From Bacillota bacterium (GTDB taxonomy: Bacteria > Bacillota > Clostridia > Peptostreptococcales > Acidaminobacteraceae): 64,000 nucleotides of DNA. This document shows, one piece after another, positions 25,511 to 35,541 of the stretch. The first letter of the stretch is position 1, and each line of letters opens with the position of its first letter. Below the pieces are notes generated by a model, which did not search any database, was not told where the DNA came from, and was given only the letters and a program-made list of their open reading frames with translations. Where the stretch lies: positions 111,919 through 175,918 of the forward strand of contig JAOARG010000044.1 in NCBI GenBank assembly GCA_025210655.1, in the 5' to 3' direction. Position numbers and translations under genes: made by a program.

Positions 25511-26130
25511 TTTTTGGTGGAATCATCTCCTCATGAAACACCATTAACCGTACGATAATCCTAAATCTTTTCCTTAAGGATTTAAACACGTTTCTTTAAC
25601 ACTAAAACTAGCTGTAAAGCAAAATCAATATTACCTTTGTTAACAACTTTCTTCTCGTAACAAATTTCACTTACTTATTGACTTTGACACATTAAATCTT
25701 AGCTAAAAACTTGTTCAACAATAACCTACACTTTCCTTTTACTTACTAACTTTCTTACTAACCTTTTTCAAATTACTTGGTTCTTATTTCATGTTTCTTA
25801 TTTCATGCTTCTTGTTTCATGCTTCTTGTTTCTTGGTTCTTGGTTCTTGGTTCTTATTTCATGTTTCTTATTTCTTATTACCAATTCACGTTTCATTTTA
25901 CTTAGCTCACGCTAACCTGACTAGCCTTCTTACATTTGTCTAGACATTTAACAAATTTGCATTAAACCTAACATTCTGCTTTTTCCTTTCAACTTCCAGC
26001 CATGGTACTAGAGTCTTGGGATAAGCATACAACTTTGACATGTCAATAACACTTTTACCGATATAAAGCGACTAACCGATTTTGGCGGAACCACCTCTTT
26101 CATAAATACTGATAAACCGTAGCTAACGAT
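25511..26130. repeat. gene-free region with imperfect 45-50 bp direct repeats and a 14 bp tandem repeat
   Basis: Two related segments start TTTTGGtGGAAtCAtCTC (25512-25560) and TTTTGGcGGAAcCAcCTC (26090-26130). Between them, 25781-25878 is built from the unit TTCTTATTTCATGY and its 7 bp half TTCTTGG. No coding potential or RNA gene is recognised up to the end of the flavoprotein gene at 26237. Confidence 0.6.
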
Positions 26131-26236
26131 TTATCTAACTTAATTATATCACAATTTTCAGAAAATTCAATAAGTTTATAATGAAATTCTGATTATTGTA
26201 TTCTAATATATAGCCAATAAAATAATCTTTAAACAT

Positions 26237-27283
26237 TTATTTTATAATATTATTTATTCTACCTGCGAACTTTTTTCCTAGGCATCTAATACCTGGAATT
26301 TTAAGGACTTCTCCCCTTTCGTAAGAAATTTGAGAAATACTGAAATTTGCAGGCAACCTGAATCCTTTATTTATACAAAGTGAATTAAGCAGTTGGGACG
26401 ACACGGAGTCTCCTCCTGAACTACCTGATACAATTACTCCGTAAATGTATTTTTCGTGAAAACTCATCTTTCTGTAAAGCACTGTCATTCTATTTATTAC
26501 AGCCATCAACTTTGCTGATACAGAATCATTATAATTGGGACAAAGCCATATAACTATATCGGCCTTCTCTATTGCCGGTAAAACTTCTTCAGTAATTGCT
26601 CCCCCATAAAAACAGGAATTTTTTTCTCCGTAATACAGACATGTCTTAAATGAACATCCCTTACAATCAACAATATTTCCATTCTCAACATGAAGAACTC
26701 TTACATTTCCATGTATATGTTTCTTTATCATATCAAAAAACATTATAGTATTGGACATTTCAGGATTACCTGCATGAAGGACTAATATATTTGGATTTTC
26801 AAAACCTAAACTTTTATACTCCATCAATCTCCCAACAAGTTCTTTGCATTTATGAAGAAATATCTGATCAAGCTCCATATTCAAAGTCTTTTTCCAAGTT
26901 CGAAAATTCTTATAGTCTTCTACTGCTTCTACCAAGGGATGGCCCATAAATTCCATCCCTATACTATTCAAGTGATAAATAAGTTTTTGTCCAAAACTCT
27001 TTGTAAACTGCTCATTACTACTCCTTACTATCACTGCCCCATATGAATTTTCTAACTTAACTAATTTCTTAATATTTTTCTCTATCATTTCCATGACCCT
27101 ATAATCCATTCCAATAGAATTTAACTCAACTATAAATAAATATCTAGTATTATCCTGAAGAATAAAGTCATTATAATTAAGTTTTTCATATTCCACATTA
27201 GATAAAATTTTTTTTGCTACTGCATTTAGTTCCTGACTTATATTTAAAGATTTATATACAAGTAATCTCTTATTCAAAATCAA
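26237..27283 (-). CDS. iron-sulfur flavoprotein-like (flavodoxin-fold FMN reductase) with extra N-terminal domain
   Basis: This 348-residue protein has a C-terminal half (about 165-348) of the NADPH-dependent FMN reductase / iron-sulfur flavoprotein fold: NILVLHAGNPEMSNTIMFFDMI at the phosphate loop, then DCKGCSFKTCLYYGEKNSC, a Cys-rich segment like the cluster-binding motif of archaeal and clostridial Isf proteins, and VIVSGSSGGDS near the flavin. The first about 160 residues are a separate domain that I cannot assign. The start is a TTG at 27283, overlapping the upstream gene by 14 bp (27277 is an alternative TTG). It probably transfers electrons; its partner is unknown. It is the last gene of a coupled three-gene operon. 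Confidence 0.75.
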   Translation of the reverse strand: MILNKRLLVYKSLNISQELNAVAKKILSNVEYEKLNYNDFILQDNTRYLFIVELNSIGMDYRVMEMIEKNIKKLVKLENSYGAVIVRSSNEQFTKSFGQKLIYHLNSIGMEFMGHPLVEAVEDYKNFRTWKKTLNMELDQIFLHKCKELVGRLMEYKSLGFENPNILVLHAGNPEMSNTIMFFDMIKKHIHGNVRVLHVENGNIVDCKGCSFKTCLYYGEKNSCFYGGAITEEVLPAIEKADIVIWLCPNYNDSVSAKLMAVINRMTVLYRKMSFHEKYIYGVIVSGSSGGDSVSSQLLNSLCINKGFRLPANFSISQISYERGEVLKIPGIRCLGKKFAGRINNIIK

Positions 27284-28457
27284 TCAATCCCCTATAAGTA
27301 TTATTAATTCTATTATATAATTCATCCTCAACTTCATATGTTTCTATATAATCTCCAAATTCAGTATATCTGTTTTTTATTCCAAAATAACAATCCCCTA
27401 ATCTTACAGCACTATAATGCCAATCGCCCCTTAATGTCTTCAAAATACTTAATGCTCCAGAAGATAAGGCTGGTGCCACAAATGGTTTATAACCTATTTC
27501 TCTTAGTTTTAGATTTGCAGTTACGGTAGCTTCAGTAAGTTCTCTAGACATCATATCATCGTAGTTGCTTATACTATTGGCACATATTAGTTCTTTTCCA
27601 TGGGGACCAAATACTCTCCCCTCTTCTTTATACTCATGAAGACCCATCTTTTCAGAAAAATAATTTGCCCTTGCATTCATTACTCCAAGACCATATCCCC
27701 TTATCTGATGGGGCATAAGTCCTTTGTAGTCAAAGTTTTCACCTTCTGTATTGCTACTATAATATAATGACTTACAAAGATGATCCACTGGATCAGATAC
27801 AACTGCAAATATCCCTTTAAATCCCCTCTCCCTTGCCTTTTTTCCAATAGAGGAAAGTATCTTGGAATTTTCCTTGTACTGAATCATTCTTACATCACCT
27901 TTTTCTTCCCCTACAGCAGGAATAAACTTTGATGCACAGAATACAAAAATATCACAGTCAAATAAATTTTCATCATTTATCATAGTTACCTTTGGAAAAG
28001 TTTCATCAGGATAATAAACTTGGTTAAGCTCAAACTCCCATCTTTGTTTTTTCTTTTCATCAAGGTCATATATACCAATTTCTGATAGTATATCTCCCCC
28101 AAGGAGCCTTAGTCCAATTAGTAAATTACTACCCACATCCCCTAGACCTAGGAGATGCATTTTATACTTTTCTTTTTTCCTAGTGATCAGTGCATCTTTC
28201 CATCTGGGATTAGAAATATTTAAAGCATGTACTCCTTTTTCTAAAGGATCTTCTCCTTTTATTATTTGTGAAAGATCATCTGATTTTTTCAAGTTTTCCA
28301 TATACTCCAAAGGAAATACTATCCTATCCTTCATTTCATGATTTTTTACACAGAGAAAGATTTCTTCAAAATTCTTATCCTCTCCAAAGTACTTTTCTTC
28401 ACCATCAATTTCGAAATTTGATAGCACAAGTTTTCCATTTACTATATATCTATTCAT
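27270..28457 (-). CDS. Rossmann-fold dehydrogenase-like protein (lactate/malate dehydrogenase-like)
   Basis: This 395-residue protein has an N-terminal domain of about 95 residues with no recognised family, then a nucleotide-binding segment HLLGLGDVGSNLLIGLRLLGG near residue 100, an acidic strand end (IGIYDLDEKKKQRWE) and ILSSIGKKARERG and FAVVSDPVDHLC, which recall the NPVD region of lactate/malate dehydrogenases. The catalytic His/Arg set is not clearly recognisable. The gene overlaps its neighbours by 8 and 14 bp, so translation is coupled. GGGAGG lies before the ATG. The substrate is unknown; the link to the giant nucleotidyltransferase upstream suggests a dedicated metabolite pathway. 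Confidence 0.7.
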   Translation of the reverse strand: MNRYIVNGKLVLSNFEIDGEEKYFGEDKNFEEIFLCVKNHEMKDRIVFPLEYMENLKKSDDLSQIIKGEDPLEKGVHALNISNPRWKDALITRKKEKYKMHLLGLGDVGSNLLIGLRLLGGDILSEIGIYDLDEKKKQRWEFELNQVYYPDETFPKVTMINDENLFDCDIFVFCASKFIPAVGEEKGDVRMIQYKENSKILSSIGKKARERGFKGIFAVVSDPVDHLCKSLYYSSNTEGENFDYKGLMPHQIRGYGLGVMNARANYFSEKMGLHEYKEEGRVFGPHGKELICANSISNYDDMMSRELTEATVTANLKLREIGYKPFVAPALSSGALSILKTLRGDWHYSAVRLGDCYFGIKNRYTEFGDYIETYEVEDELYNRINNTYRGLIDFE

Positions 28458-31400
28458 ACTTCCTCCCTGTTCTAGCCATCAACTCTAGTCTTTTTAATCT
28501 TTCAATATCATTTAGTATATATTGGGATGGTTTTTTATTTAAATCATAGTAAGTATTCTTACCTATATCAGGATACCTTGGTGAACCAATAACTTCACCA
28601 AGTCTTGATAGAGTAAGGGATTTTGAGTTTACTTCTTGATAAACATCCTCAAGAGTCCTCATTATTTCATAAGAATTTTCTAAAGATACCAGTGAAAGAT
28701 TATAAACATCCTTTCTAGAAGCCCCCCTTATATAAGAGGCTGATGTATAAGGCATAATTAGATTAATAGAAGGAATCAAAGTCTTAAGAGCTTTATCTCC
28801 TCTCCAAAGGGTATCTCCTCCGATAAAGGGATATAGATGACTTTCATTGAACCAAACCTTGAGTCTTGGTAAGAAATATGCAGAATCCACCTTTCTACCT
28901 TGACTCTCCATTAAAGCTTTTCCTCTTCCCGATAATATTCCAACAAATATCTTTCTAATCTCAATATTTTCTTTCTTAAACAAAGGATCAATCGCCCTAA
29001 CCCTATATCCCTTGTGAAGTAAATCGTCCACAAGAAGAACTGACCTGTTATAGGATTTTATCATTTTCACCTGATTTTCAATATCTAAATAGTATGGATA
29101 TGCCTTAATCTCATATCCCTTTAAGTTTGGATTGAAATACCTTTCTGTATGGAATGCCTTGGTTATTGTATTTGGCAATCTCCACCTATTAAACAAAGCT
29201 CCAAATGGCACACACATATACTCCCCTGACGTCTTTGGTACAATGGGTCTAGTAGGCATTCTATTTTCATCACATATTTTCTTAATTAGGTTTTCATAAA
29301 GCATGGTTCTTCCAAAAGTAATAGTTAAATTACCTGGATATAGATTAACAAGGGCTTCTTGTAGCTTTTTCCTTGTACGATTAATAACATCCGAAACCTC
29401 AGGAGAATTTCTAAAAGGTTCCTTAATCATGGACTTTACGTCAAGGGTCAATGTACATGGGGATGACATATTTACTACATAAACTTCTTTGTCATCTTCA
29501 CCCTTAACATTCAAAAATCCTTGGGATAAAAAAACTTCCTTAACCTTATCAGAGTTTTGATTATAAATTTTATTATTAAAGATACAGTAAGAATAATCCT
29601 TAGCTAGGCAATGGGCCAAAGTCTCAGTAAGAATCATCTGTTCAACATCTGGAAAAGCTGAATCCTTATTAATAAATATCCCATCCATAACAAGAATCCT
29701 ACCTACAGAGTTTTCCCTTACATACTCTGCTATAATTTTGTCGTCGAACTCTTTAAAAATATTAGCTGACCTTAGCCAGTGGAACATAGAAAAACCAATG
29801 ATTTCCCTGTTTTTATTTATATTTCTCAGTATTAACATCTTTAGCTCTAAATCTTTAGATATACTTTTAAAGCTATTATAGGTATCAATAAAGTCCCTAT
29901 CTAGGACACTAACTATCTCCTCAAGAATATCATTAGTAACCTGACTATGAACCTCAACATTTATAGATTTTGTTGTAAGTATTTCCTTATACATAGGTTC
30001 CCTTTTATATAGATTCTTTTCAAGTATATACTTTTGGGCAAGTGGATCAATAAGTTCAGATATATCCCTATTTTCATCGATATAATTTCTAATTTGAGTA
30101 GAGCTAATATCTTCAAATTTTGAATCTAAAACTAATCTAACCGTATCCCTATGAAGCTTAGATATAATATCTGTCATTTTATTAAAATCGTCCCCTGAGT
30201 GACTGGATTTTCTTTCAAATACTACATGGGGAAATCTTAATATTGCACTTTCATCCACATCTTTTTTGTATGCAGATGCATTAACAAGTACATCACTACC
30301 AACCACCATATATACTTCTTTTCCCTTAAAACAATCTGTCAATTTATCAAAATCACTATTATTAGCAATATTCACAGAAATATCCCTAGGAAAATTATAT
30401 ATATCCAGCTCATCAGCAACGGACATCTTAAGTATGTCCCTTCTGATTAGATTTGGCTGAGTTCTCTTTGACCATGAAAATTCGTCAACAGCTAAGAAAA
30501 CTTCAAAGCCGAGATTTCTAATTTGCTTTGCGATCTCCTTATGACTTAGTGAGAATGGATCAAAGGAACCTGGGAAAAATGCAACCTTATCAACAGCTTC
30601 AAGTGATAACTCCTTTTTCCTATAAAAATTATAGTCAGATATAAACTTATATATATGATTTAAGTTAGATGCGTTATTAATAAAAAGTATCTGTAATCTT
30701 TCATCTATGTTTGAAACCAAAGATAATACTTTCTTAGATATAGTCTTAAAAATTCTTCCCTTTTCATCCAGCGACAATACACTTGAACCAAATAGTCTAT
30801 TGCCTATTACAGTAAATGAAGTATGGGCAATCATAGTATCATAATTTACAAAACCATTTAGCAGTACCCCTAGCATTTTCACAAGTCTGTTATCATAATC
30901 CTTTTTATCTTCTAAATCCTTGAATCCATAGTCACCATAATTTTCTATAGATACACCAATAGATCTTAAAATCAGGGATGTAATCTGAGGTGAACCTTTT
31001 TTAACCTTTTCAGTAAAATCATCAATTATTTCATCAAATTCCTTTGGCTTAAGATTAATCAGAACCCTTCCCAGATATTCAGGTATATAATTTGCATACT
31101 GGTATCCTTCTATTTCAAGAGCCCTTAAAAGCTCAATCACTATATCATTTTTTTGCTCAAAGGATAGCATAGGAACCAGTTCAATTAAAGATTCTCCCGC
31201 ACAATTTCTAACCTTGTGATATGCACTAACCTTAAGAAGATTACAGTAATGCATTGCAGTATAAAATGCATTATGTCTATTGTAATCCAGAGTATTTTTC
31301 AGCAATAGTTTTACTTGAAGTTTTTTTGTAATCGCAGTAGTAGCCGTTTTCAGATTACTTAAATAAAGTTCGGAAACTATACTTTCTTCAAAATCAATCT

Positions 31401-33345
31401 CCTTTTCATACTTTGCAAACTTCTCATGTTCTGCCCTTAAGGTTCTCAAGATAGTGTAAATAATGAAGTTCTCTGAAGGAATACTGGATATATTACTAAT
31501 TACTTCACTAAACCTTTCTTTAAACTCGATCTCAGCCTTCTCAAGGGGCATATGGGTTATTAAATTGTGAAATGTTTCAAATGCAGACAATCTAATATCA
31601 TCATCCTGCTCTTCCATTTTTTCAAAAAGGTAATCAAAAATTTCTTTTTTATGTTCTTTCAAAACACCAAAAGGCAATGTTTTTATAGCTTCTAGTAAAT
31701 AAAGTGTAGACCTAGAACCGTGGTCAAAAACATATCTTAAGAAAAGTTCAGTAAACTTTCTTGAATTGTGTTTTTTACAATGTTCAAATAAAGACCTTGC
31801 CATTGACTTAAAGGCAAAACCAAGCCATATCTTATGCCTAGATATAATTTTAATATCTGGTTCAAGGAACTTTCTAATTTGCACTTCTAAAAGCTCTGTA
31901 CCAGTAATTTCAGCTGGATATACTACAGCAGATTCTGGTATTTCTTTTCTAAGTTCTTCATCAAAATTAGCTATAAGCAAACCAATAATATGGGCTGCAG
32001 TATGCCTAATATCCTCTTCTGGATGAAGAATTTTCTCATGTAAAAAATCAATAGTAATAAGCTTTTGTTTTTGAGTAAGATATGTAGAATACTCTTCTAT
32101 TATTTGAAGATAACCCCTAAGACCAAAAGAACTTTCCTGTTCCCTGGCATTTTCAAGTATGGCATTAAGGGAAGACTCATTCCTCAATAAGTGTAAAAGC
32201 TTAATATTGTGCTTTTTCGCCTCAAATTTGTATCCATTTATTACTTCATCCCCATACATAAGAGAATAGTGTTTTCTTGAAACTTTTATATTCTTTTTAA
32301 TCCTCTTAAATGGATCTAGGTTTAAGCCCATGGAAATTAAATATTTTTCAAAATCCTTTAATTTTGCATATACCCTTCTATATCTTTTCTCTTTTTTATC
32401 ATCAACATTATCAAGCTTAGATAAAATAACATCAAATGCTTCATCAAGGGAATAGTATTTCATCCTTACACCTGAAGACCTATCTTTAGGGGCTTTAACC
32501 CTAAAGTCAGAGTATATGAGAATCAACGATTCAATTGGTAAATTGTCCAGTTCAAGGTCCCATGTAGAATGGTTTATTGCAACATTTCTAATATAGGTAA
32601 TATCATGTTTTAAAAACCATTGACCTGTATAGTAATAATGAAAATAAGCAACCCTTTTAAGCTCTTCACCCTTGCAACCAAACTTTCCTACATCATGGCC
32701 TATAGCAGAACCAGACACACGTCCCATATCTATAGGTAGACCTACAGACTTAAGTTGCCTTCCTATCATCATAGCAATATGATTAACACCACAAATATGA
32801 TCAAGGGTCGAATAACCAACATATTCTTGATTTAGTTTCAGAAGTTCATATATATAATCGTCATTGAAACCCTTCATAAATTTCAAATATTCCTCAGAAT
32901 CTTCAAGGGATTCAATTTCATTTTTTGATAGAAATTCTATAGGATATAAACTCTGCCAAGTTCCATCTTTAGATTTTTTTTGATACTTAGAAAGTATTCT
33001 CAAAAATATCAGATATGCCTCTGCTGCAACCTCATAGTCATTTACTATCTCAGCACTTCTGGCATCCGGAAATGCCTTTCCAAGAGTATACTGATATATA
33101 TAATCAATAAAATTCTCAGGAATACCGTAAGGAGTAAGTTCATTAAGAAAACCCTCTAAAACCTCAAAAAGAACTAAGGATGAATAATCGTTTTTCATAA
33201 TCATATCCCTTAGCTTTACAACTAAATTTACCTTATATAGATTTCCGATAATAAAATCTCTATCGAAATTATACTTTGTAAGAAATCGTTCTGATACTAT
33301 ATTTTCAAAAACCTCATCATACAGTTCCGTATAAAAGTTTTCCAA
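28450..33345 (-). CDS. giant multidomain protein: HD hydrolase, helical repeats, NadD-like nucleotidyltransferase, GNAT-like and phosphoribosyltransferase-like domains
   Basis: This 1631-residue soluble protein has an HD phosphohydrolase-like domain at about 175-300 (LDHICGVNHIA, GHDVGK at 216-221, AINHSTWD). About 400-890 is helical-repeat-like. A class I nucleotidyltransferase at about 918-1110 has FFPGSFDPFSLSHKE (GxFDPxxxxH) and ISSTQIRNYI, closest to nicotinate-mononucleotide adenylyltransferase. About 1130-1290 looks like an acetyltransferase fold. About 1310-1550 looks like a phosphoribosyltransferase, with VLLVDDLLHKG at 1436-1446. The start is TTG 33345 behind AGGGAGGG. It is the first gene of a coupled operon. 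The overall reaction is unknown. Confidence 0.8.
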   Translation of the reverse strand: MENFYTELYDEVFENIVSERFLTKYNFDRDFIIGNLYKVNLVVKLRDMIMKNDYSSLVLFEVLEGFLNELTPYGIPENFIDYIYQYTLGKAFPDARSAEIVNDYEVAAEAYLIFLRILSKYQKKSKDGTWQSLYPIEFLSKNEIESLEDSEEYLKFMKGFNDDYIYELLKLNQEYVGYSTLDHICGVNHIAMMIGRQLKSVGLPIDMGRVSGSAIGHDVGKFGCKGEELKRVAYFHYYYTGQWFLKHDITYIRNVAINHSTWDLELDNLPIESLILIYSDFRVKAPKDRSSGVRMKYYSLDEAFDVILSKLDNVDDKKEKRYRRVYAKLKDFEKYLISMGLNLDPFKRIKKNIKVSRKHYSLMYGDEVINGYKFEAKKHNIKLLHLLRNESSLNAILENAREQESSFGLRGYLQIIEEYSTYLTQKQKLITIDFLHEKILHPEEDIRHTAAHIIGLLIANFDEELRKEIPESAVVYPAEITGTELLEVQIRKFLEPDIKIISRHKIWLGFAFKSMARSLFEHCKKHNSRKFTELFLRYVFDHGSRSTLYLLEAIKTLPFGVLKEHKKEIFDYLFEKMEEQDDDIRLSAFETFHNLITHMPLEKAEIEFKERFSEVISNISSIPSENFIIYTILRTLRAEHEKFAKYEKEIDFEESIVSELYLSNLKTATTAITKKLQVKLLLKNTLDYNRHNAFYTAMHYCNLLKVSAYHKVRNCAGESLIELVPMLSFEQKNDIVIELLRALEIEGYQYANYIPEYLGRVLINLKPKEFDEIIDDFTEKVKKGSPQITSLILRSIGVSIENYGDYGFKDLEDKKDYDNRLVKMLGVLLNGFVNYDTMIAHTSFTVIGNRLFGSSVLSLDEKGRIFKTISKKVLSLVSNIDERLQILFINNASNLNHIYKFISDYNFYRKKELSLEAVDKVAFFPGSFDPFSLSHKEIAKQIRNLGFEVFLAVDEFSWSKRTQPNLIRRDILKMSVADELDIYNFPRDISVNIANNSDFDKLTDCFKGKEVYMVVGSDVLVNASAYKKDVDESAILRFPHVVFERKSSHSGDDFNKMTDIISKLHRDTVRLVLDSKFEDISSTQIRNYIDENRDISELIDPLAQKYILEKNLYKREPMYKEILTTKSINVEVHSQVTNDILEEIVSVLDRDFIDTYNSFKSISKDLELKMLILRNINKNREIIGFSMFHWLRSANIFKEFDDKIIAEYVRENSVGRILVMDGIFINKDSAFPDVEQMILTETLAHCLAKDYSYCIFNNKIYNQNSDKVKEVFLSQGFLNVKGEDDKEVYVVNMSSPCTLTLDVKSMIKEPFRNSPEVSDVINRTRKKLQEALVNLYPGNLTITFGRTMLYENLIKKICDENRMPTRPIVPKTSGEYMCVPFGALFNRWRLPNTITKAFHTERYFNPNLKGYEIKAYPYYLDIENQVKMIKSYNRSVLLVDDLLHKGYRVRAIDPLFKKENIEIRKIFVGILSGRGKALMESQGRKVDSAYFLPRLKVWFNESHLYPFIGGDTLWRGDKALKTLIPSINLIMPYTSASYIRGASRKDVYNLSLVSLENSYEIMRTLEDVYQEVNSKSLTLSRLGEVIGSPRYPDIGKNTYYDLNKKPSQYILNDIERLKRLELMARTGRKYE

Positions 33346-33590
33346 ATCATTCCCTCCCTATAAGTACCACTAATAGTCCATTAAATTCTTAATATAATAA
33401 TTCAATAACAAAGGATAATAATCCTCTTTTTATCACTGCATAATCAATTTAAAAGCCCCTAGCTTTAAAGAGTTTTTACCCACTAGCAATTGATGTAAAT
33501 CTTACAAAATACTAAAATTTAACAAGGCCTATGCCGATATACTAATTAGAAAGCTAGTCTTTCAAATCTCATTATGATAGGAGGGATATC

Positions 33591-34229
33591 ATGAGCAGAA
33601 TAAGTAAAACTACATCAACACAAAAAAGTCCAAGCATTAAAAAAAGAATAAAATTCACACAAAACGCATTTAGAGTTAAAAAAGTCGATCCTATCAATAG
33701 ATCCTTCAATGATCTAATGGGAAAAGATGAGATGGCAAACAACTATTTTGACAGTGTTTTTCAACTTACAGAAGAATATAAAGAATACTATCACAATGAA
33801 CAAAAACTCGAAGAAGACATTAAAAAATTTATAAAAGATGATAAAAGTCTTTTAGTAAGACTTATCAATTTGATATCCTCTTACAACAAAACAATAGATT
33901 CCCTTATAATCTTTGACTACACATTCCATACAACTTACATCGAGATTATCGGCCTAACAATGAATAAAAACATACAAAGCCTAAATACAATAGGAATCTT
34001 TAAAGATGAATTCTCAAAGCTATCAATAGACAAGAAAAAATTCATAAAAAAAATAGCAGATTCAAAAGATCCAACAGAAGAACTTTTTACTCCACTAAGA
34101 AATATGATTTTAGAAGTATTCAAAATCCTCGTCAAAGTAAAAGTACCTAAGAAAAACGACAACTTCAAATACTCAAAAAGAAATATGTCCCCATTTTTTC
34201 AGGGGAATGTTATAGATACTAAAAAGTGA
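33591..34229 (+). CDS. hypothetical soluble protein, unknown function
   Basis: This 212-residue, Lys-rich protein has a basic disordered-looking N-terminus (residues 1-30, with TQKSPSIKKRIKF) and a helical core (YKEYYHNEQKLEEDIKKFIKDD). It has no signal, membrane helix or catalytic motif. A strong AGGAGGG precedes the ATG and a bidirectional terminator follows, so it is monocistronic. I do not recognise the family. The 245 bp upstream are AT-rich; I see no clear promoter or operator there. Confidence 0.65.
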   Translation: MSRISKTTSTQKSPSIKKRIKFTQNAFRVKKVDPINRSFNDLMGKDEMANNYFDSVFQLTEEYKEYYHNEQKLEEDIKKFIKDDKSLLVRLINLISSYNKTIDSLIIFDYTFHTTYIEIIGLTMNKNIQSLNTIGIFKDEFSKLSIDKKKFIKKIADSKDPTEELFTPLRNMILEVFKILVKVKVPKKNDNFKYSKRNMSPFFQGNVIDTKK

Positions 34230-34237
34230 GCTCTGAT

Positions 34238-34278
34238 AAAAATCAGGTGTTTCCCCACACGGGTAAACACCTGATTTT
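34238..34278. terminator. bidirectional intrinsic terminator between convergent genes
   Basis: AAAATCAGGTGTTT pairs with AAACACCTGATTTT across a C/G-rich loop. It ends directly at the stop codon of the adenosine deaminase gene. Confidence 0.9.
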
Positions 34279-35268
34279 CTATCTTACAAACTCAAGTAAC
34301 CAAAGCTTAACAGAATCACAAGCAAAAGAAGCAGCTACCGTATCCATATAGATCTTCCAGTAGTCATCATCAGTCATACCATTATATTTAGCAACTAGCT
34401 CCATTTCATTAGTCATATCAGTAGCTGAGACTGTTCTGTTATCTGTTGAAATGGACACTTTAATACCGTCTTTCATAAAATCCATTATTGGGTGATTTTC
34501 AAAGCTATCTATGGCCTTTGTCTGTATATTACTTGTAGGGCACATTTCAAGTGTTACCCCTTTGTTTTTAACTGTTTTATATGCTTCTTCATGGGAGTGG
34601 ATATATACACCATGACCTATTCTTTCTGCTCCAAGTAGCTCTACTGCATCAAAAACATTTTTTCCGCAGCCTGCTTCTCCTGCATGTATTGTAATTCTAT
34701 ATCCGTATTCCCTTGCTTTTTTAAAGTAGTCTGTGTATTTTTCACAAAAGCCGTCTTCTTCAGCCGCACATAGATCCAGTCCAACTACACCTTTTCCTAT
34801 ATACTTTTTCCCTGATTCAATGATATCATCCAGCACATCCATAGTATGGTGTCTCAAATTTGAAAGGATTAAGTTTCCCTTTATATCAAAATCAAGTTCA
34901 GCTCTTTTTATACCTTTTAAAACCGATTCTATTACCTTGTCAGTAGTCATACCACTTCTTATGTGTAGATTGGGACCAAATCTTATTTCAATATACTTAA
35001 CATTTTCCCTCGAAGCATCTTCCATCAACTCATATGCAATTCTCTCAAGACTGTATGGTGATTGCATTACCTTATTGGAAATATCAAAACATTTTAGATA
35101 TTCAACTAAGGATTCACAATCAATTCTTACCCCCATCATCTTTTCAAGTTCTGATAATTCATAAGTCGGGATATCAATACCTTCTCTCCTTGCAATTTCT
35201 ACTACAGTATTAGCCCTAACACTTCCATCCAAATGGCAATGAAGCTCAATCTTTGGCAAATTCCTCAT
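34279..35268 (-). CDS. add: adenosine deaminase
   Basis: This protein of 329 residues starts at MRNLPKIELHCHLDGS (ATG 35268, six bases after AGGAGG). Zinc ligands are seen in ELHCHLDG, TIHAGEAG and the final STDNRT segment. GHG and catalytic Glu in HAGEAG are present; the active-site pattern fits adenosine deaminase better than adenine deaminase. It converts adenosine to inosine in purine salvage. An aptamer of the adenine-specific purine riboswitch class lies 100 bp upstream with an overlapping terminator, so expression should rise when adenine is present. This arrangement is known from add genes of Clostridium and Vibrio. Confidence 0.93.
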   Translation of the reverse strand: MRNLPKIELHCHLDGSVRANTVVEIARREGIDIPTYELSELEKMMGVRIDCESLVEYLKCFDISNKVMQSPYSLERIAYELMEDASRENVKYIEIRFGPNLHIRSGMTTDKVIESVLKGIKRAELDFDIKGNLILSNLRHHTMDVLDDIIESGKKYIGKGVVGLDLCAAEEDGFCEKYTDYFKKAREYGYRITIHAGEAGCGKNVFDAVELLGAERIGHGVYIHSHEEAYKTVKNKGVTLEMCPTSNIQTKAIDSFENHPIMDFMKDGIKVSISTDNRTVSATDMTNEMELVAKYNGMTDDDYWKIYMDTVAASFACDSVKLWLLEFVR

Positions 35269-35330
35269 AACATATCCTCCTATTAAACCCATAAACAAAC
35301 CCCTAACCCACTTAAAAACCAACAAAAAAA

Positions 35331-35432
35331 GTTCCTGACCACGAAGTAAATTTGTAATACAAATTTACCTCGTAATCAGGAACTTGGTCTCCGGTAGACA
35401 CCCCTGAACCATATTATCAGGGTTATACGTGG
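35331..35432 (-). promoter_or_regulatory. adenine riboswitch (purine class, U74) with overlapping terminator, upstream of add
   Basis: On the minus strand P1 is CCACGTA...TACGAGG (aptamer 35368-35432), followed by TAACCCTGATAATATGG and GTGTCTACC, the conserved purine-aptamer core. The base before the 3' P1 strand is U (CTGAT then TACG), which specifies adenine rather than guanine. The 3' P1 strand is also part of a terminator hairpin, GTTCCTGAttAC... to ...GGTCAGGAAC (35331-35383), followed by TTTTTTTG. Ligand binding should therefore block termination (an ON switch), as in pbuE. Confidence 0.9.
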
Positions 35433-35541
35433 TTATTCAAAATATGAAACTTTTAATTATTGATGTAATTCTACAATATATATTCTGCCTTGTCATTGTA
35501 GTATATCTACATATTTAATTAATCATCAGTTCCAAACTTGC

